Positions 1 to 5,415 of a DNA stretch of 6,415 nt are shown here, piece by piece. The stretch comes from an uncultured bacterium. GTDB taxonomy: Bacteria; Patescibacteriota; Patescibacteriia; CAIQCM01. Location of the stretch: NCBI GenBank assembly GCA_903870305.1, contig CAIQCM010000097.1, forward strand, positions 1 to 6,415, written 5' to 3'. Within the stretch, counting starts at the first letter, position 1, and the number at the start of each line of letters is the position of its first letter. The notes beneath the pieces were generated by a model. That model was not told the DNA's origin and did no database searches. It saw nothing but the letters and a program-made list of their open reading frames with translations. The position numbers and the translations under genes are program-made.

Positions 1-20
1 CCGCCTTCGGGCGGATTTTG
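1..20 (+). terminator. Rho-independent terminator of an upstream gene, cut by the window edge
   Basis: A CCGCC / GGCGG stem (1-5 with 10-14) closed by a stable TTCG tetraloop (6-9) is followed by ATTTTGT. This is the usual shape of an intrinsic terminator for a gene lying upstream of the window. The left part of the stem may continue outside the window, so its true length and whether it works in both directions cannot be judged. Confidence 0.55.
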
Positions 21-21
21 T

Positions 22-118
22 CTCGATGCCAATATACGAATTGATACGAATATAACGAATACTCTGCTAATTCGTATCGGATTAGTGATATTCGTACAAT
101 TAGCATATTAGCATCGAG
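22..118. repeat. Imperfect long palindrome of degenerate ATACGAAT / TTAGCAT repeats
   Basis: The left arm (22-53) and right arm (88-118) are near-complementary. Reading the right arm in reverse complement gives the left arm with three mismatches and one single-base gap over about 32 positions. The arms consist of short recurring words such as ATACGAAT, ATTCGTA and TTAGCATA. The centre (54-87) holds more of the same words. The element lies immediately upstream of the hrcA promoter and has no coding potential. It resembles the palindromes at 860-926 and 4525-4602 in architecture but not in exact sequence. Any function is unknown. Confidence 0.6.
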
Positions 119-143
119 CCAAGGACGCCGATGCGTCCACCAC

Positions 144-172
144 TTGACGAAGGGATTAGCACTCTATACAAT
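144..172 (+). promoter_or_regulatory. Sigma70-type promoter of the hrcA-grpE-dnaK-dnaJ operon
   Basis: A TTGACG -35 box (144-149) is separated by 17 bp from a TACAAT -10 box (167-172). Each hexamer matches the consensus at five of six positions and the spacing is optimal. Transcription should start near 179-180, giving a leader of only about 18 nt before the hrcA ATG at 197. The -10 box lies inside the CIRCE spacer, so repressor and RNA polymerase would compete for the same DNA. No second promoter of similar quality is visible between the operon genes. Confidence 0.75.
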
Positions 173-182
173 AGAGTGCTAA
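156..182 (+). promoter_or_regulatory. CIRCE operator (HrcA binding site)
   Basis: A perfect match to the CIRCE consensus: TTAGCACTC (156-164), nine-base spacer (165-173), GAGTGCTAA (174-182). CIRCE is the known operator of the HrcA heat-shock repressor. Here it covers the -10 box and start site of the promoter, and the hrcA gene begins 14 bp downstream, so the circuit is autoregulatory. As part of the leader RNA the second half-site lies directly before the hrcA start codon. Confidence 0.96.
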
Positions 183-196
183 TATTGTTTTGGGGT

Positions 197-856
197 ATGG
201 ATAAGCTCGATAGCCGCAAAGAGGCGCTTTTGGAAACCTTGGTGCGCGAGTATGTGAAAACCGCCGAACCCGTCGGTTCTTTGCATTTGGCGCGTCGGGC
301 GGGTCTTGAGGTGTCGCCGGCCACCGTTAGGAATGAGCTTGCCGAACTTGAAGAAGCGGGCTACTTGGTTCAGCCGCATACCTCGGCCGGTCGCATACCG
401 ACCGAACTGGCGTACCGGTATTTCGTCGAACACTTGGCGCATCACCGTTCAGCCGGAAGCGCCGACAGCGGATTGTCCGATGTCTTTGGCGCGCGCGCCG
501 GCGCAATCACCGCGGCCAAAACGTTGGCCGCCAAAACGCACGAATGCGTCTTTGTCAGTTTTGGCCGCGACGACGTTTATGTGACCGGTCTCTCAAATCT
601 TTTCTCCAAACCCGAACTCATCGAGCGCGAGATCGCGATCAATTTAACCGCGGCGCTTGATCAGCTTGATGAAATGGTGTGCGGTCTGGAGTCGGGGACG
701 GGCGCGCGGCTTCTTATTGGCGAAGAAAATCCGCTCTCAAACAATTGCTCGACCGTCTATTTGGCACCCACCGCCGGCCGCCGCGTCGGCGTGCTCGGCC
801 TCATGCGCATGGATTACGAAAAAGTTCTTAACTTGCTTGATTCGATTAAGTTTTAA
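197..856 (+). CDS. hrcA: Heat-inducible transcription repressor HrcA, compact form
   Basis: HrcA represses class I heat-shock genes by binding CIRCE as a dimer. The start at ATG 197 is chosen because the family N-terminus begins here and because an in-frame ATG at 131 lies upstream of the promoter and CIRCE. The winged-helix DNA-binding domain spans residues 1-80 and is intact, with PVGS (25-28), SPATVRNELAELE (40-52) and PHTSAGRIPT (60-69). The C-terminal domain keeps DVYVTGLSNLF and IGEEN (174-178). It ends in GVLGLMRMDY (198-207), where the family usually has G-P-x-R-M-D-Y. At 219 residues it is about 120 shorter than typical HrcA (near 340). The missing part is most of the central GAF-like/inserted dimerisation region. 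The frame is open throughout, so this looks like a natural compact variant rather than a pseudogene. It has no clear Shine-Dalgarno; only GGGG abuts the start. grpE follows after 79 bp. Confidence 0.94.
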   Translation: MDKLDSRKEALLETLVREYVKTAEPVGSLHLARRAGLEVSPATVRNELAELEEAGYLVQPHTSAGRIPTELAYRYFVEHLAHHRSAGSADSGLSDVFGARAGAITAAKTLAAKTHECVFVSFGRDDVYVTGLSNLFSKPELIEREIAINLTAALDQLDEMVCGLESGTGARLLIGEENPLSNNCSTVYLAPTAGRRVGVLGLMRMDYEKVLNLLDSIKF

Positions 857-859
857 TTT

Positions 860-926
860 AGGGATTAGAGATTAGGTGTTAGGGATTAGTGACGGACTAA
901 CCCCTAACCCCTAAACCCTAACCTCT
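860..926. repeat. Palindrome of telomere-like TTAGGG / CCCTAA heptamer repeats
   Basis: The left arm (860-890) is built from variants of TTAGGGA and TTAGAGA. The right arm (896-926) is built from CTAACCC-type units. Reverse-complementing the right arm gives 25 of 31 matches with the left arm, around a GACGG loop (891-895). The element fills nearly the whole hrcA-grpE gap of 79 bp and ends 9 bp before the grpE start. No T-run follows, so it does not look like a standard terminator, though the hairpin could form in the operon mRNA. Confidence 0.7.
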
Positions 927-935
927 GGCAAAATC

Positions 936-1379
936 ATGGATACCAATGATGAACAAAGAATCGATACGACTATTGAAGAGCTAAAGAAGCAAGCCGACGA
1001 ATACCTAAACGGCTGGAAGCGCGCCAAGGCTGACCTTGTTAACTTCCAGAACGATACGGCCAAGGAACGGATCGGGTGGGCCAAATTTGCCACCGCCGGA
1101 TCGCTAATGCGGCTCTTGCCGGCGCTCGATACGCTTTACGCGGCGCATGAACATTTCCCCGAGCTTGCCGAAACGGTAAAAAAGTTTGAGGAATATTTAC
1201 GGGGCGAAGATATGACGGAGATCGGCTGTCAAGAAAAATACGATCCGCTCTTGCACGAAGTGATCGGCATGGAAAAAGTTGAAGGCGCGGAACACGGAAC
1301 GATCATTAAGGTCGCACAGCGCGGATATCGGCTCCATGATCAGGTTCTGCGGCCGGCGAAAGTGATCGTGGCGGAATAA
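936..1379 (+). CDS. grpE: Nucleotide exchange factor GrpE (short form)
   Basis: GrpE is the cytoplasmic dimeric cochaperone that opens the DnaK nucleotide-binding domain to release ADP. Residues 8-50 form the charged N-terminal helix that dimerises in this family, including the segment RAKADLVNFQND, which corresponds to the family motif around R-A-x-A-x-x-x-N. LLPALDTL matches the family LLPVLDNL segment. The C-terminal beta-wing domain is recognisable from KYDPLLHEVIG (101-111), equivalent to F-D-P-x-x-H-E-A, and from RGYRLHDQVLRPAKVIV (129-145). At 147 residues it is shorter than the usual 180-200. The loss is mainly the disordered acidic N-terminal tail and part of the long helix. There is no visible ribosome-binding site before the ATG. 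It lies between hrcA and dnaK in the classic order, 54 bp before dnaK. Confidence 0.96.
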   Translation: MDTNDEQRIDTTIEELKKQADEYLNGWKRAKADLVNFQNDTAKERIGWAKFATAGSLMRLLPALDTLYAAHEHFPELAETVKKFEEYLRGEDMTEIGCQEKYDPLLHEVIGMEKVEGAEHGTIIKVAQRGYRLHDQVLRPAKVIVAE

Positions 1380-1392
1380 ATACTTCGGTAAG

Positions 1393-1413
1393 AACTAACC
1401 ACTAACAACTAAA
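1393..1413. repeat. Three tandem ACTAAC-type heptamers in the grpE-dnaK gap
   Basis: AACTAAC, CACTAAC and AACTAAA follow one another without spacing. The 7-nt period and CTAA core match the repeats at 860-926 and 4570-4600. Here only one arm is present, with no complementary partner in the 54-bp gap. The word AAATTCCAA that overlaps its end (1411-1419) recurs twice inside the 3' end of dnaK. Confidence 0.55.
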
Positions 1414-1433
1414 TTCCAAAAATTATTATACAT

Positions 1434-3290
1434 ATGCCTAAAATAATTGGTATCGATCTCGGAACTTCCAACAGCGCCGCCTCTGTCATGCAAGGCGATA
1501 CGCCCATCATGATCCCGGCGGCCGAAGGCGCGTCGATCGGCGGAAAAGCGTTTCCTTCGTATGTGGCCATGACCAAGGACGGACAGCTCCTCGTCGGCGA
1601 ACCGGCGCGCCGCCAAGCGGTGGCGAACCCCGACGGCACGGTTTACGCGGCCAAGCGCAAAATGGGCACCGGCGAAAAAATCATGATGGCGGGCAAGGAA
1701 TATACGCCGGAGCAAATTTCCGCTTTCATTTTGCAAAAGATCAAGCGCGACGCCGAAGCGTTCTTAGGCGAGCCGGTATCGAAAGCCGTCATCACCGTGC
1801 CTGCCTACTTTAACGACGCCCAGCGCCAGGCAACCAATGATGCCGGCTCCATTGCCGGGCTCGAAGTCGTGCGCATTGTGAATGAGCCGACCGCGGCCGC
1901 GCTTTCTTACGGCCTCGACAAGAGCGGCAAGGATCAGACCATCCTTGTCTTCGACTTGGGCGGCGGTACTTTGGACGTGACCATCATGAAATTCGGCGGC
2001 GGCGTTTTTGAAGTCATCTCCACCTCCGGCGACACCAAGTTGGGCGGGACCGATATGGACAATGCGCTCATCGGATATTTGACCGCCGAGTTTAAGAAAG
2101 AAAGCGGGATCGATATTTCCGCCGACAAGATGGCGCTCATTCGCCTTAAGGAAGCGGCGGAAAAAGCCAAGATCGAACTCTCGACCGTGCTTGAGACCGA
2201 ACTAAATTTGCCGTTCATTACCGCCGATGCTTCTGGTCCCAAGCACCTTACGATGAAACTCACGCGCGCCAAGCTTGAAGAATTGGTCGCGCCGACGATT
2301 GCTCGTTGTCAGCATCCGCTTGAGCAAGCGATCGCGGACGCCAAGCTCACCCCCGACAAGATCGATGCCGTCATCATGGTGGGCGGGCCCACGCGCATGC
2401 CGATCGTCTCAAACTTTGTCGAGAAATACATGGGCAAGAAGGTGGAGCGCGGCGTCGACCCCATGGAATGTGTGGCCAAAGGCGCCGCCATTCAGGGCGC
2501 AATCCTTGCCGGCGACGTCAAAGATGTTTTGCTCCTCGACGTCACGCCGCTCACTTTGGGCATTGAAACCATGGGCGGGGTCTCGACGCCGCTTATTAAT
2601 CGCAACACGACCATTCCGACCTCGAAGAGCCAAGTGTTTTCGACCGCGGCCGACAACCAACCGTCGGTTGAGGTGCACGTGCTCCAAGGCGAGCGCTCGA
2701 TGGCTAGTGACAATCGCACATTGGGAAAGTTCATGCTGGACGGCATTCCGCCGGCCCCCCGCGGCGTACCGCAGGTTGAGGTTACCTTTGACCTCGACGC
2801 GAACGGCATTCTTAAGGTGACGGCCAAGGACAAGGCCACCGGCAAGAGCCAGGACATTACGATCACCGCAAGCTCGGCGCTTTCCAAAGAAGAGATAGAC
2901 CGCATGCAAAAAGAAGCGCAAGCGCATGCCGAGGATGATCGCAAGAAGAAAGAAATGATCGAGTTAAGGAACCAAGCCGACTCGACCGTGTATCAGACCG
3001 AAAAGACGATCAAAGAGTTCGGCGACAAGGTTCCGGCCGACATTAAAAAGCAGATTGAAGAAAAGCTCGCCGCGGTTAAATCGACCAAGGACGGTTCCGA
3101 CGTTGCCGCGCTTAAAAAAGCGCTCGACGAACTTTCGGACGCCGTGCAAAAGATCGGTTCGGAATTGTATAAGAATAAAGAACAGACCCCGCCGGTTGCG
3201 GGAAATTCCAACAACCAAGAACCAAATTCCAAAAAAGACGGAAACGATGGGGGAGTCGTTGAAGGAGAAATTGTGGATGAGAAGAAGTAA
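1434..3290 (+). CDS. dnaK: Molecular chaperone DnaK (Hsp70)
   Basis: DnaK is the ATP-dependent Hsp70 that binds exposed hydrophobic segments and works with DnaJ and GrpE. The actin-like nucleotide-binding domain has phosphate 1 loop GIDLGTSNS (6-14), [10 protein letters not shown] (173-182) and adenosine-contact VGGPTRMP (316-323). The interdomain linker DVLLLDV (364-370) is intact. The beta-sandwich substrate domain contains [24 protein letters not shown] and [20 protein letters not shown], all well conserved. A helical lid follows, then a low-complexity tail (about 584-609) and an acidic end GEIVDEKK resembling the family's EVD/E-type C-terminus. The length of 618 residues is normal. Odd points are LGTSNS instead of LGTTNS, an [16 protein letters not shown] segment longer than the bacterial AEG-x-R-T-T-P-S form, and no long insert after KRKMG. 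These features recall archaeal (thaumarchaeal-type) DnaK as I remember it. No Shine-Dalgarno precedes the ATG. Confidence 0.99.
   Translation: MPKIIGIDLGTSNSAASVMQGDTPIMIPAAEGASIGGKAFPSYVAMTKDGQLLVGEPARRQAVANPDGTVYAAKRKMGTGEKIMMAGKEYTPEQISAFILQKIKRDAEAFLGEPVSKAVITVPAYFNDAQRQATNDAGSIAGLEVVRIVNEPTAAALSYGLDKSGKDQTILVFDLGGGTLDVTIMKFGGGVFEVISTSGDTKLGGTDMDNALIGYLTAEFKKESGIDISADKMALIRLKEAAEKAKIELSTVLETELNLPFITADASGPKHLTMKLTRAKLEELVAPTIARCQHPLEQAIADAKLTPDKIDAVIMVGGPTRMPIVSNFVEKYMGKKVERGVDPMECVAKGAAIQGAILAGDVKDVLLLDVTPLTLGIETMGGVSTPLINRNTTIPTSKSQVFSTAADNQPSVEVHVLQGERSMASDNRTLGKFMLDGIPPAPRGVPQVEVTFDLDANGILKVTAKDKATGKSQDITITASSALSKEEIDRMQKEAQAHAEDDRKKKEMIELRNQADSTVYQTEKTIKEFGDKVPADIKKQIEEKLAAVKSTKDGSDVAALKKALDELSDAVQKIGSELYKNKEQTPPVAGNSNNQEPNSKKDGNDGGVVEGEIVDEKK
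3203..3232 (+). repeat. AAATTCCAA repeat words inside the dnaK 3' end
   Basis: AAATTCCAA occurs at 3203-3211 and 3224-3232, separated by an A/C-rich stretch. The same nine bases occur at 1411-1419 in the gap before dnaK, with a 12-base match AAATTCCAAAAA between 1411 and 3224. In frame this encodes [11 protein letters not shown] (591-601) of the DnaK tail, a position where the family varies freely. It looks like intergenic-type low-complexity sequence tolerated in a disordered tail. Confidence 0.5.
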
Positions 3291-3307
3291 CGAATCGCCG
3301 CCGACAA

Positions 3308-3407
3308 CCCTCACCCGGCCTTCGGCCACCCTCTCCCGTGCTCGGGCGAGGGTTTCCAAACCCTCCCCCAAGTATGGGGGAGGGTGCCACGCAGTGGCGG
3401 GTGAGGG
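3308..3407. repeat. REP-like palindromic element between dnaK and dnaJ
   Basis: Terminal inverted repeats CCCTCACCC (3308-3316) and GGGTGAGGG (3399-3407) enclose four nested hairpins. These are GGCC-TTC-GGCC (3317-3327), a CCCTC...GAGGG stem with inner CCCG/CGGG (3329-3352), ACCCTCCCCC/GGGGGAGGGT (3360-3385), and GCCAC-GCA-GTGGC (3386-3398). Similar CCCTCACCC...CCCTCTCCC elements are scattered through many bacterial genomes as extragenic repeats. It fills most of the 157-bp dnaK-dnaJ gap and would form a very GC-rich RNA structure in the operon transcript, possibly uncoupling or stabilising parts of the mRNA. No T-run follows it. The flank GCCGCCGAC just upstream also recurs, inverted, at the end of the element at 5139-5300. 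Confidence 0.8.
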
Positions 3408-3447
3408 GTGCAGGGATGCGATGATGTTTCTCAATTAGCGAAACCCG

Positions 3448-4515
3448 ATGAAAGATTATTACAAAACACTCGGCATCGAAAAATCGGCAACGGCGGAAGA
3501 GGTGAAAGCCGCTTTCCGACGTTTGGCGCTGGAGCATCATCCGGACAAAGGCGGTAATCCGGAAAAATTTAAGGAAGCCAACGAGGCGTATCAAGTGCTC
3601 TCGGACGCGGGAAAACGCGCTCAGTATGATCGCTTTGGTTCGGTTCCCGAGGGCGCGGGCGGTTTTGGCGGGCAAGGGTTCAACGGTTTCAACGGCCAAG
3701 GCGTTAACATCAACATGGATGACCTTGGGGATATCTTTGGCGGCTTTGGCGATCTCTTTGGCGCGGGAAACAGTACGCGCGAGCGGTCGCAAACCGGACG
3801 CGATATTCAAATTGACGCCAAGATCGATTTTCATGACGCGGTTTTCGGCACTGATTTTTCCGCGGAGATCATGAAAAACAATCGCTGTTCGCATTGCAAT
3901 GGTTCGGGCGGCGAACCCGGATCCAAACAAGATGACTGCAAGACCTGCCGCGGTTCGGGCCGCGTCACCCAAAGCCGCAACACAATGTTCGGCGTTTTTC
4001 AAACGACGGGAACATGTCCGGATTGCCGCGGCGCTGGAAAGAAATATGAAAGGAGCTGTGCCGTTTGCCACGGCACCGGCGCCGTACGCGAGCGCCAGGC
4101 CATTAAGGTGCGCATTCCCGCGGGCGTTGACGACGGCAACACGATCAGGGTCGCGGGCTCTGGCGAAGCCGGTGAGCGCGGTGCCGGCGCGGGCGACCTG
4201 TACGTAAAGGTGCGAGTCAAAGCTGATCCCAAGTTCGATCGCCACGGCGACGATGTCTGTAGCGAGGTCAATGTCGCCTTCGCCGACGCGGCTTTAGGCG
4301 TGACCGCGCCGGTCGAAACGGTCGACGGCAATGTTGAATTAAAGATACCCGCAGGCACGCAACCCGGAACTGTGATAAAATTAAAAGGCAGAGGCGTTCC
4401 GCATTTGCGTAATGACGGCCGCGGCGACCAGTTGGTCACCGTTAACGTCGAAGTGCCGAAGAAACTGACGAAGAAACAGAAACAGCTTTTAGAAGAGTTG
4501 AGAGACGTCGCATAG
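3448..4515 (+). CDS. dnaJ: Class A (type I) J-domain cochaperone DnaJ
   Basis: DnaJ (Hsp40) delivers unfolded substrates to DnaK and stimulates its ATPase. The J domain covers residues 1-68, with the catalytic HPD at 31-33 and the family segment [14 protein letters not shown] Gly/Phe-rich region (about 68-106) contains the DIF-type motif [14 protein letters not shown] (92-105). All four zinc-binding C-x-x-C-x-G-x-G repeats are present: CSHCNGSG (147-154), CKTCRGSG (164-171), CPDCRGAG (190-197) and CAVCHGTG (204-211). The two C-terminal beta domains follow, with [20 protein letters not shown] and [19 protein letters not shown]. At 355 residues it is slightly shorter than E. coli DnaJ, the difference lying at the C-terminal end. 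The protein is complete and should be functional. The start at 3448 gives the canonical M-K-D-Y-Y N-terminus; no Shine-Dalgarno is visible. It is separated from dnaK by the REP-like element. Confidence 0.98.
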   Translation: MKDYYKTLGIEKSATAEEVKAAFRRLALEHHPDKGGNPEKFKEANEAYQVLSDAGKRAQYDRFGSVPEGAGGFGGQGFNGFNGQGVNINMDDLGDIFGGFGDLFGAGNSTRERSQTGRDIQIDAKIDFHDAVFGTDFSAEIMKNNRCSHCNGSGGEPGSKQDDCKTCRGSGRVTQSRNTMFGVFQTTGTCPDCRGAGKKYERSCAVCHGTGAVRERQAIKVRIPAGVDDGNTIRVAGSGEAGERGAGAGDLYVKVRVKADPKFDRHGDDVCSEVNVAFADAALGVTAPVETVDGNVELKIPAGTQPGTVIKLKGRGVPHLRNDGRGDQLVTVNVEVPKKLTKKQKQLLEELRDVA

Positions 4516-4524
4516 CAAACGGCA

Positions 4525-4602
4525 CGAATGACTAATATCGAATGACGAATGTCGAATTTCGATCGTCGGATTAGACATTAGACATTAGACATTAGACATT
4601 CG
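4525..4602. repeat. Palindrome with four ATTAGAC tandem repeats after dnaJ
   Basis: ATTAGAC is repeated four times exactly, plus ATT (4570-4600). The 33-nt left arm (4525-4557), made of CGAATGAC/CGAATGTC-type units, is complementary to the right arm (4570-4602) at 27 of 33 positions. The loop is 12 nt. One arm is a clean tandem array while the other is a decayed copy of its complement. The element fills most of the 93-bp gap and stops six bases before the next start codon. No run of T follows, so a terminator role is unlikely. Confidence 0.75.
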
Positions 4603-4608
4603 GCCACC

Positions 4609-5121
4609 ATGCTAAATTTCTTTTCCAACTTCAATCCGTCGAGCCCTGCTTGGGATATTTCCATTATCCTTATTTTTGTCATTGCCACTTTTCTCTACGG
4701 GCTCACTTTGGGTCGCGCGCGGGTGGTGGTGCAGATCGTGTCCTCCTACATGACCATGGCGCTCCTTGCTTCGGCGCCGTTTCTTGACAAGATCGAGGCG
4801 CGCACGCCGCTTAATCATACTGTCTTCTACCTCGTCGCTTTCTTGGTTGTTTTTGTTCTGTTATTCTTACTGCTTTCAAAAAGCGCGTTTCACCAACATC
4901 TTTCCGAGGGCAGGGGGTCACTAGGCGACGTTTTGGTGCTTTCGGTGGTTCAGGTCGGGTTTTTGACCTCGATCGTGCTTTCATCAATGTCCGGTTTCGC
5001 CTTGGGGCACCTTTCCGGGATCACCCAAACGATCTTCGCTAAATCGCCGGCGCCGTTCATTTGGACCGTCCTCCCCATCGCGGCGCTTATCTTGATAAGA
5101 GGGAAAAAAGAACGGAAGTGA
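4609..5121 (+). CDS. Small integral membrane protein, CvpA-like topology
   Basis: No specific function can be assigned. The 170-residue protein has four to five hydrophobic segments at roughly 17-35, 43-59, 72-90, 105-133 and 148-163, and a basic C-terminus RGKKERK (164-170) that is probably cytoplasmic. The opening, WDISIILIFVIATFLYGLTLGRAR, split as a D-x-x-I-x-x-x hydrophobic helix followed by YGLTLGR, resembles the first helix of CvpA-type (colicin V production) proteins. The family's later motifs are not evident, so this is only a topological likeness. It follows dnaJ by 93 bp in the same direction with no terminator between, and a terminator lies after it. It is therefore probably the last gene of the heat-shock transcript. 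Composition resembles its neighbours and it has no Shine-Dalgarno. Confidence 0.85.
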   Translation: MLNFFSNFNPSSPAWDISIILIFVIATFLYGLTLGRARVVVQIVSSYMTMALLASAPFLDKIEARTPLNHTVFYLVAFLVVFVLLFLLLSKSAFHQHLSEGRGSLGDVLVLSVVQVGFLTSIVLSSMSGFALGHLSGITQTIFAKSPAPFIWTVLPIAALILIRGKKERK

Positions 5122-5138
5122 TCAGCTTCGTGGCCTTC

Positions 5139-5300
5139 CCGCCGAACCTCACCCTACCCTCTCCTCGACTGAGGAGAGGAATGGAACGGGTACGCCCCCC
5201 TCTCCTTTTTCAAGGAGAGGGTAGGGTGAGGTTGTCTCCGAAGGTTGGATACGGCCCCTTCTCCTCATTCGAGGAGAAGGGTAGGGATGAGGTCGGCGGC
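5139..5300. repeat. REP-like palindromic element, larger second copy
   Basis: This element is related to the one at 3308-3407 through the CCTCACCC and CCCTCTCC modules. It contains three hairpins: CCTCTCCTC/GAGGAGAGG (5158-5179), CCCTCTCCTT/AAGGAGAGGG (5198-5221) and CCCTTCTCCTC/GAGGAGAAGGG (5256-5281). A perfect 21-bp inverted repeat joins 5145-5165 to 5213-5233. A looser outer repeat joins about 5139-5159 to 5280-5300. The two alternative pairings mean the left arm can fold with either right arm, which suggests partial duplication of a simpler element. An open frame through it (5061-5324 +) is only a by-product of repeat composition. Nothing else is recognisable in 5301-5347. Confidence 0.8.
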
Positions 5301-5347
5301 AAAGCTGCATGGCCGCAGTGTTAGCGGAATGCATCATGATTTAATCA

Positions 5348-5392
5348 AACATAAAAATACCGCCGAGCAGAGCTCGACGGTATTTTTATGTT
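5348..5392. terminator. Bidirectional rho-independent terminator
   Basis: A 19-bp stem (5350-5368 with 5372-5390) with one mismatch closes a three-base AGA loop, and two further A-T pairs extend it at the base. The GC core ACCGCCGAGC is flanked by AAAAAT on the left and ATTTTTATG on the right, so either strand has a U-tract after the hairpin. It lies between converging genes. On + it ends the operon and membrane protein transcript, and on - it ends the DUF5666-like gene that stops 24 bp away. Confidence 0.92.
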
Positions 5393-5415
5393 GATCTCGA
5401 TTTAACTCACCTATC

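Noticed and set aside
131..196. Upstream in-frame extension of hrcA (ATG at 131, 22 extra codons)
   Set aside because: The stretch contains the -35, -10 and CIRCE sequences and the extra residues have no counterpart in HrcA; the family N-terminus begins at 197.
860..926. Telomere or linear-replicon end signal
   Set aside because: The TTAGGG-like units are degenerate, internal to an operon and arranged as an inverted pair, with coding sequence on both sides.
1424..1433. Promoter -10 box (TATTAT / TATACA) just before dnaK
   Set aside because: Transcription from it would begin inside the dnaK coding region, and no -35 box is visible at a suitable distance.
2275..2927. Several + and - open frames inside dnaK (2275-2820, 2409-2927, 2492-2944)
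   Set aside because: They are shadows of the strongly conserved DnaK frame and have Arg/Ser-rich or otherwise unstructured compositions.
3112..4245. Long - strand open frame (377 codons) opposite dnaJ
   Set aside because: It overlaps complete dnaJ and the end of dnaK antisense, crosses the REP-like element, and shows no family-like motif; it results from GC-biased third positions of the real genes.
22..4602. CRISPR array from the repeated short units
   Set aside because: Units are only 7-12 nt, directly abutting with no spacers, and no cas genes are present.
4525..4602. Intrinsic terminator after dnaJ
   Set aside because: The hairpin is AT-rich and imperfect with no U-tract after it; the following bases CGGCCACC lead straight into the next start codon.
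5061..5324. Open frame across the second REP-like element (+), and its - strand counterpart at 5149-5337
   Set aside because: The product is a P-S-P-R / G-E-G-R type peptide typical of translated palindromic repeats; it starts inside the membrane protein gene.
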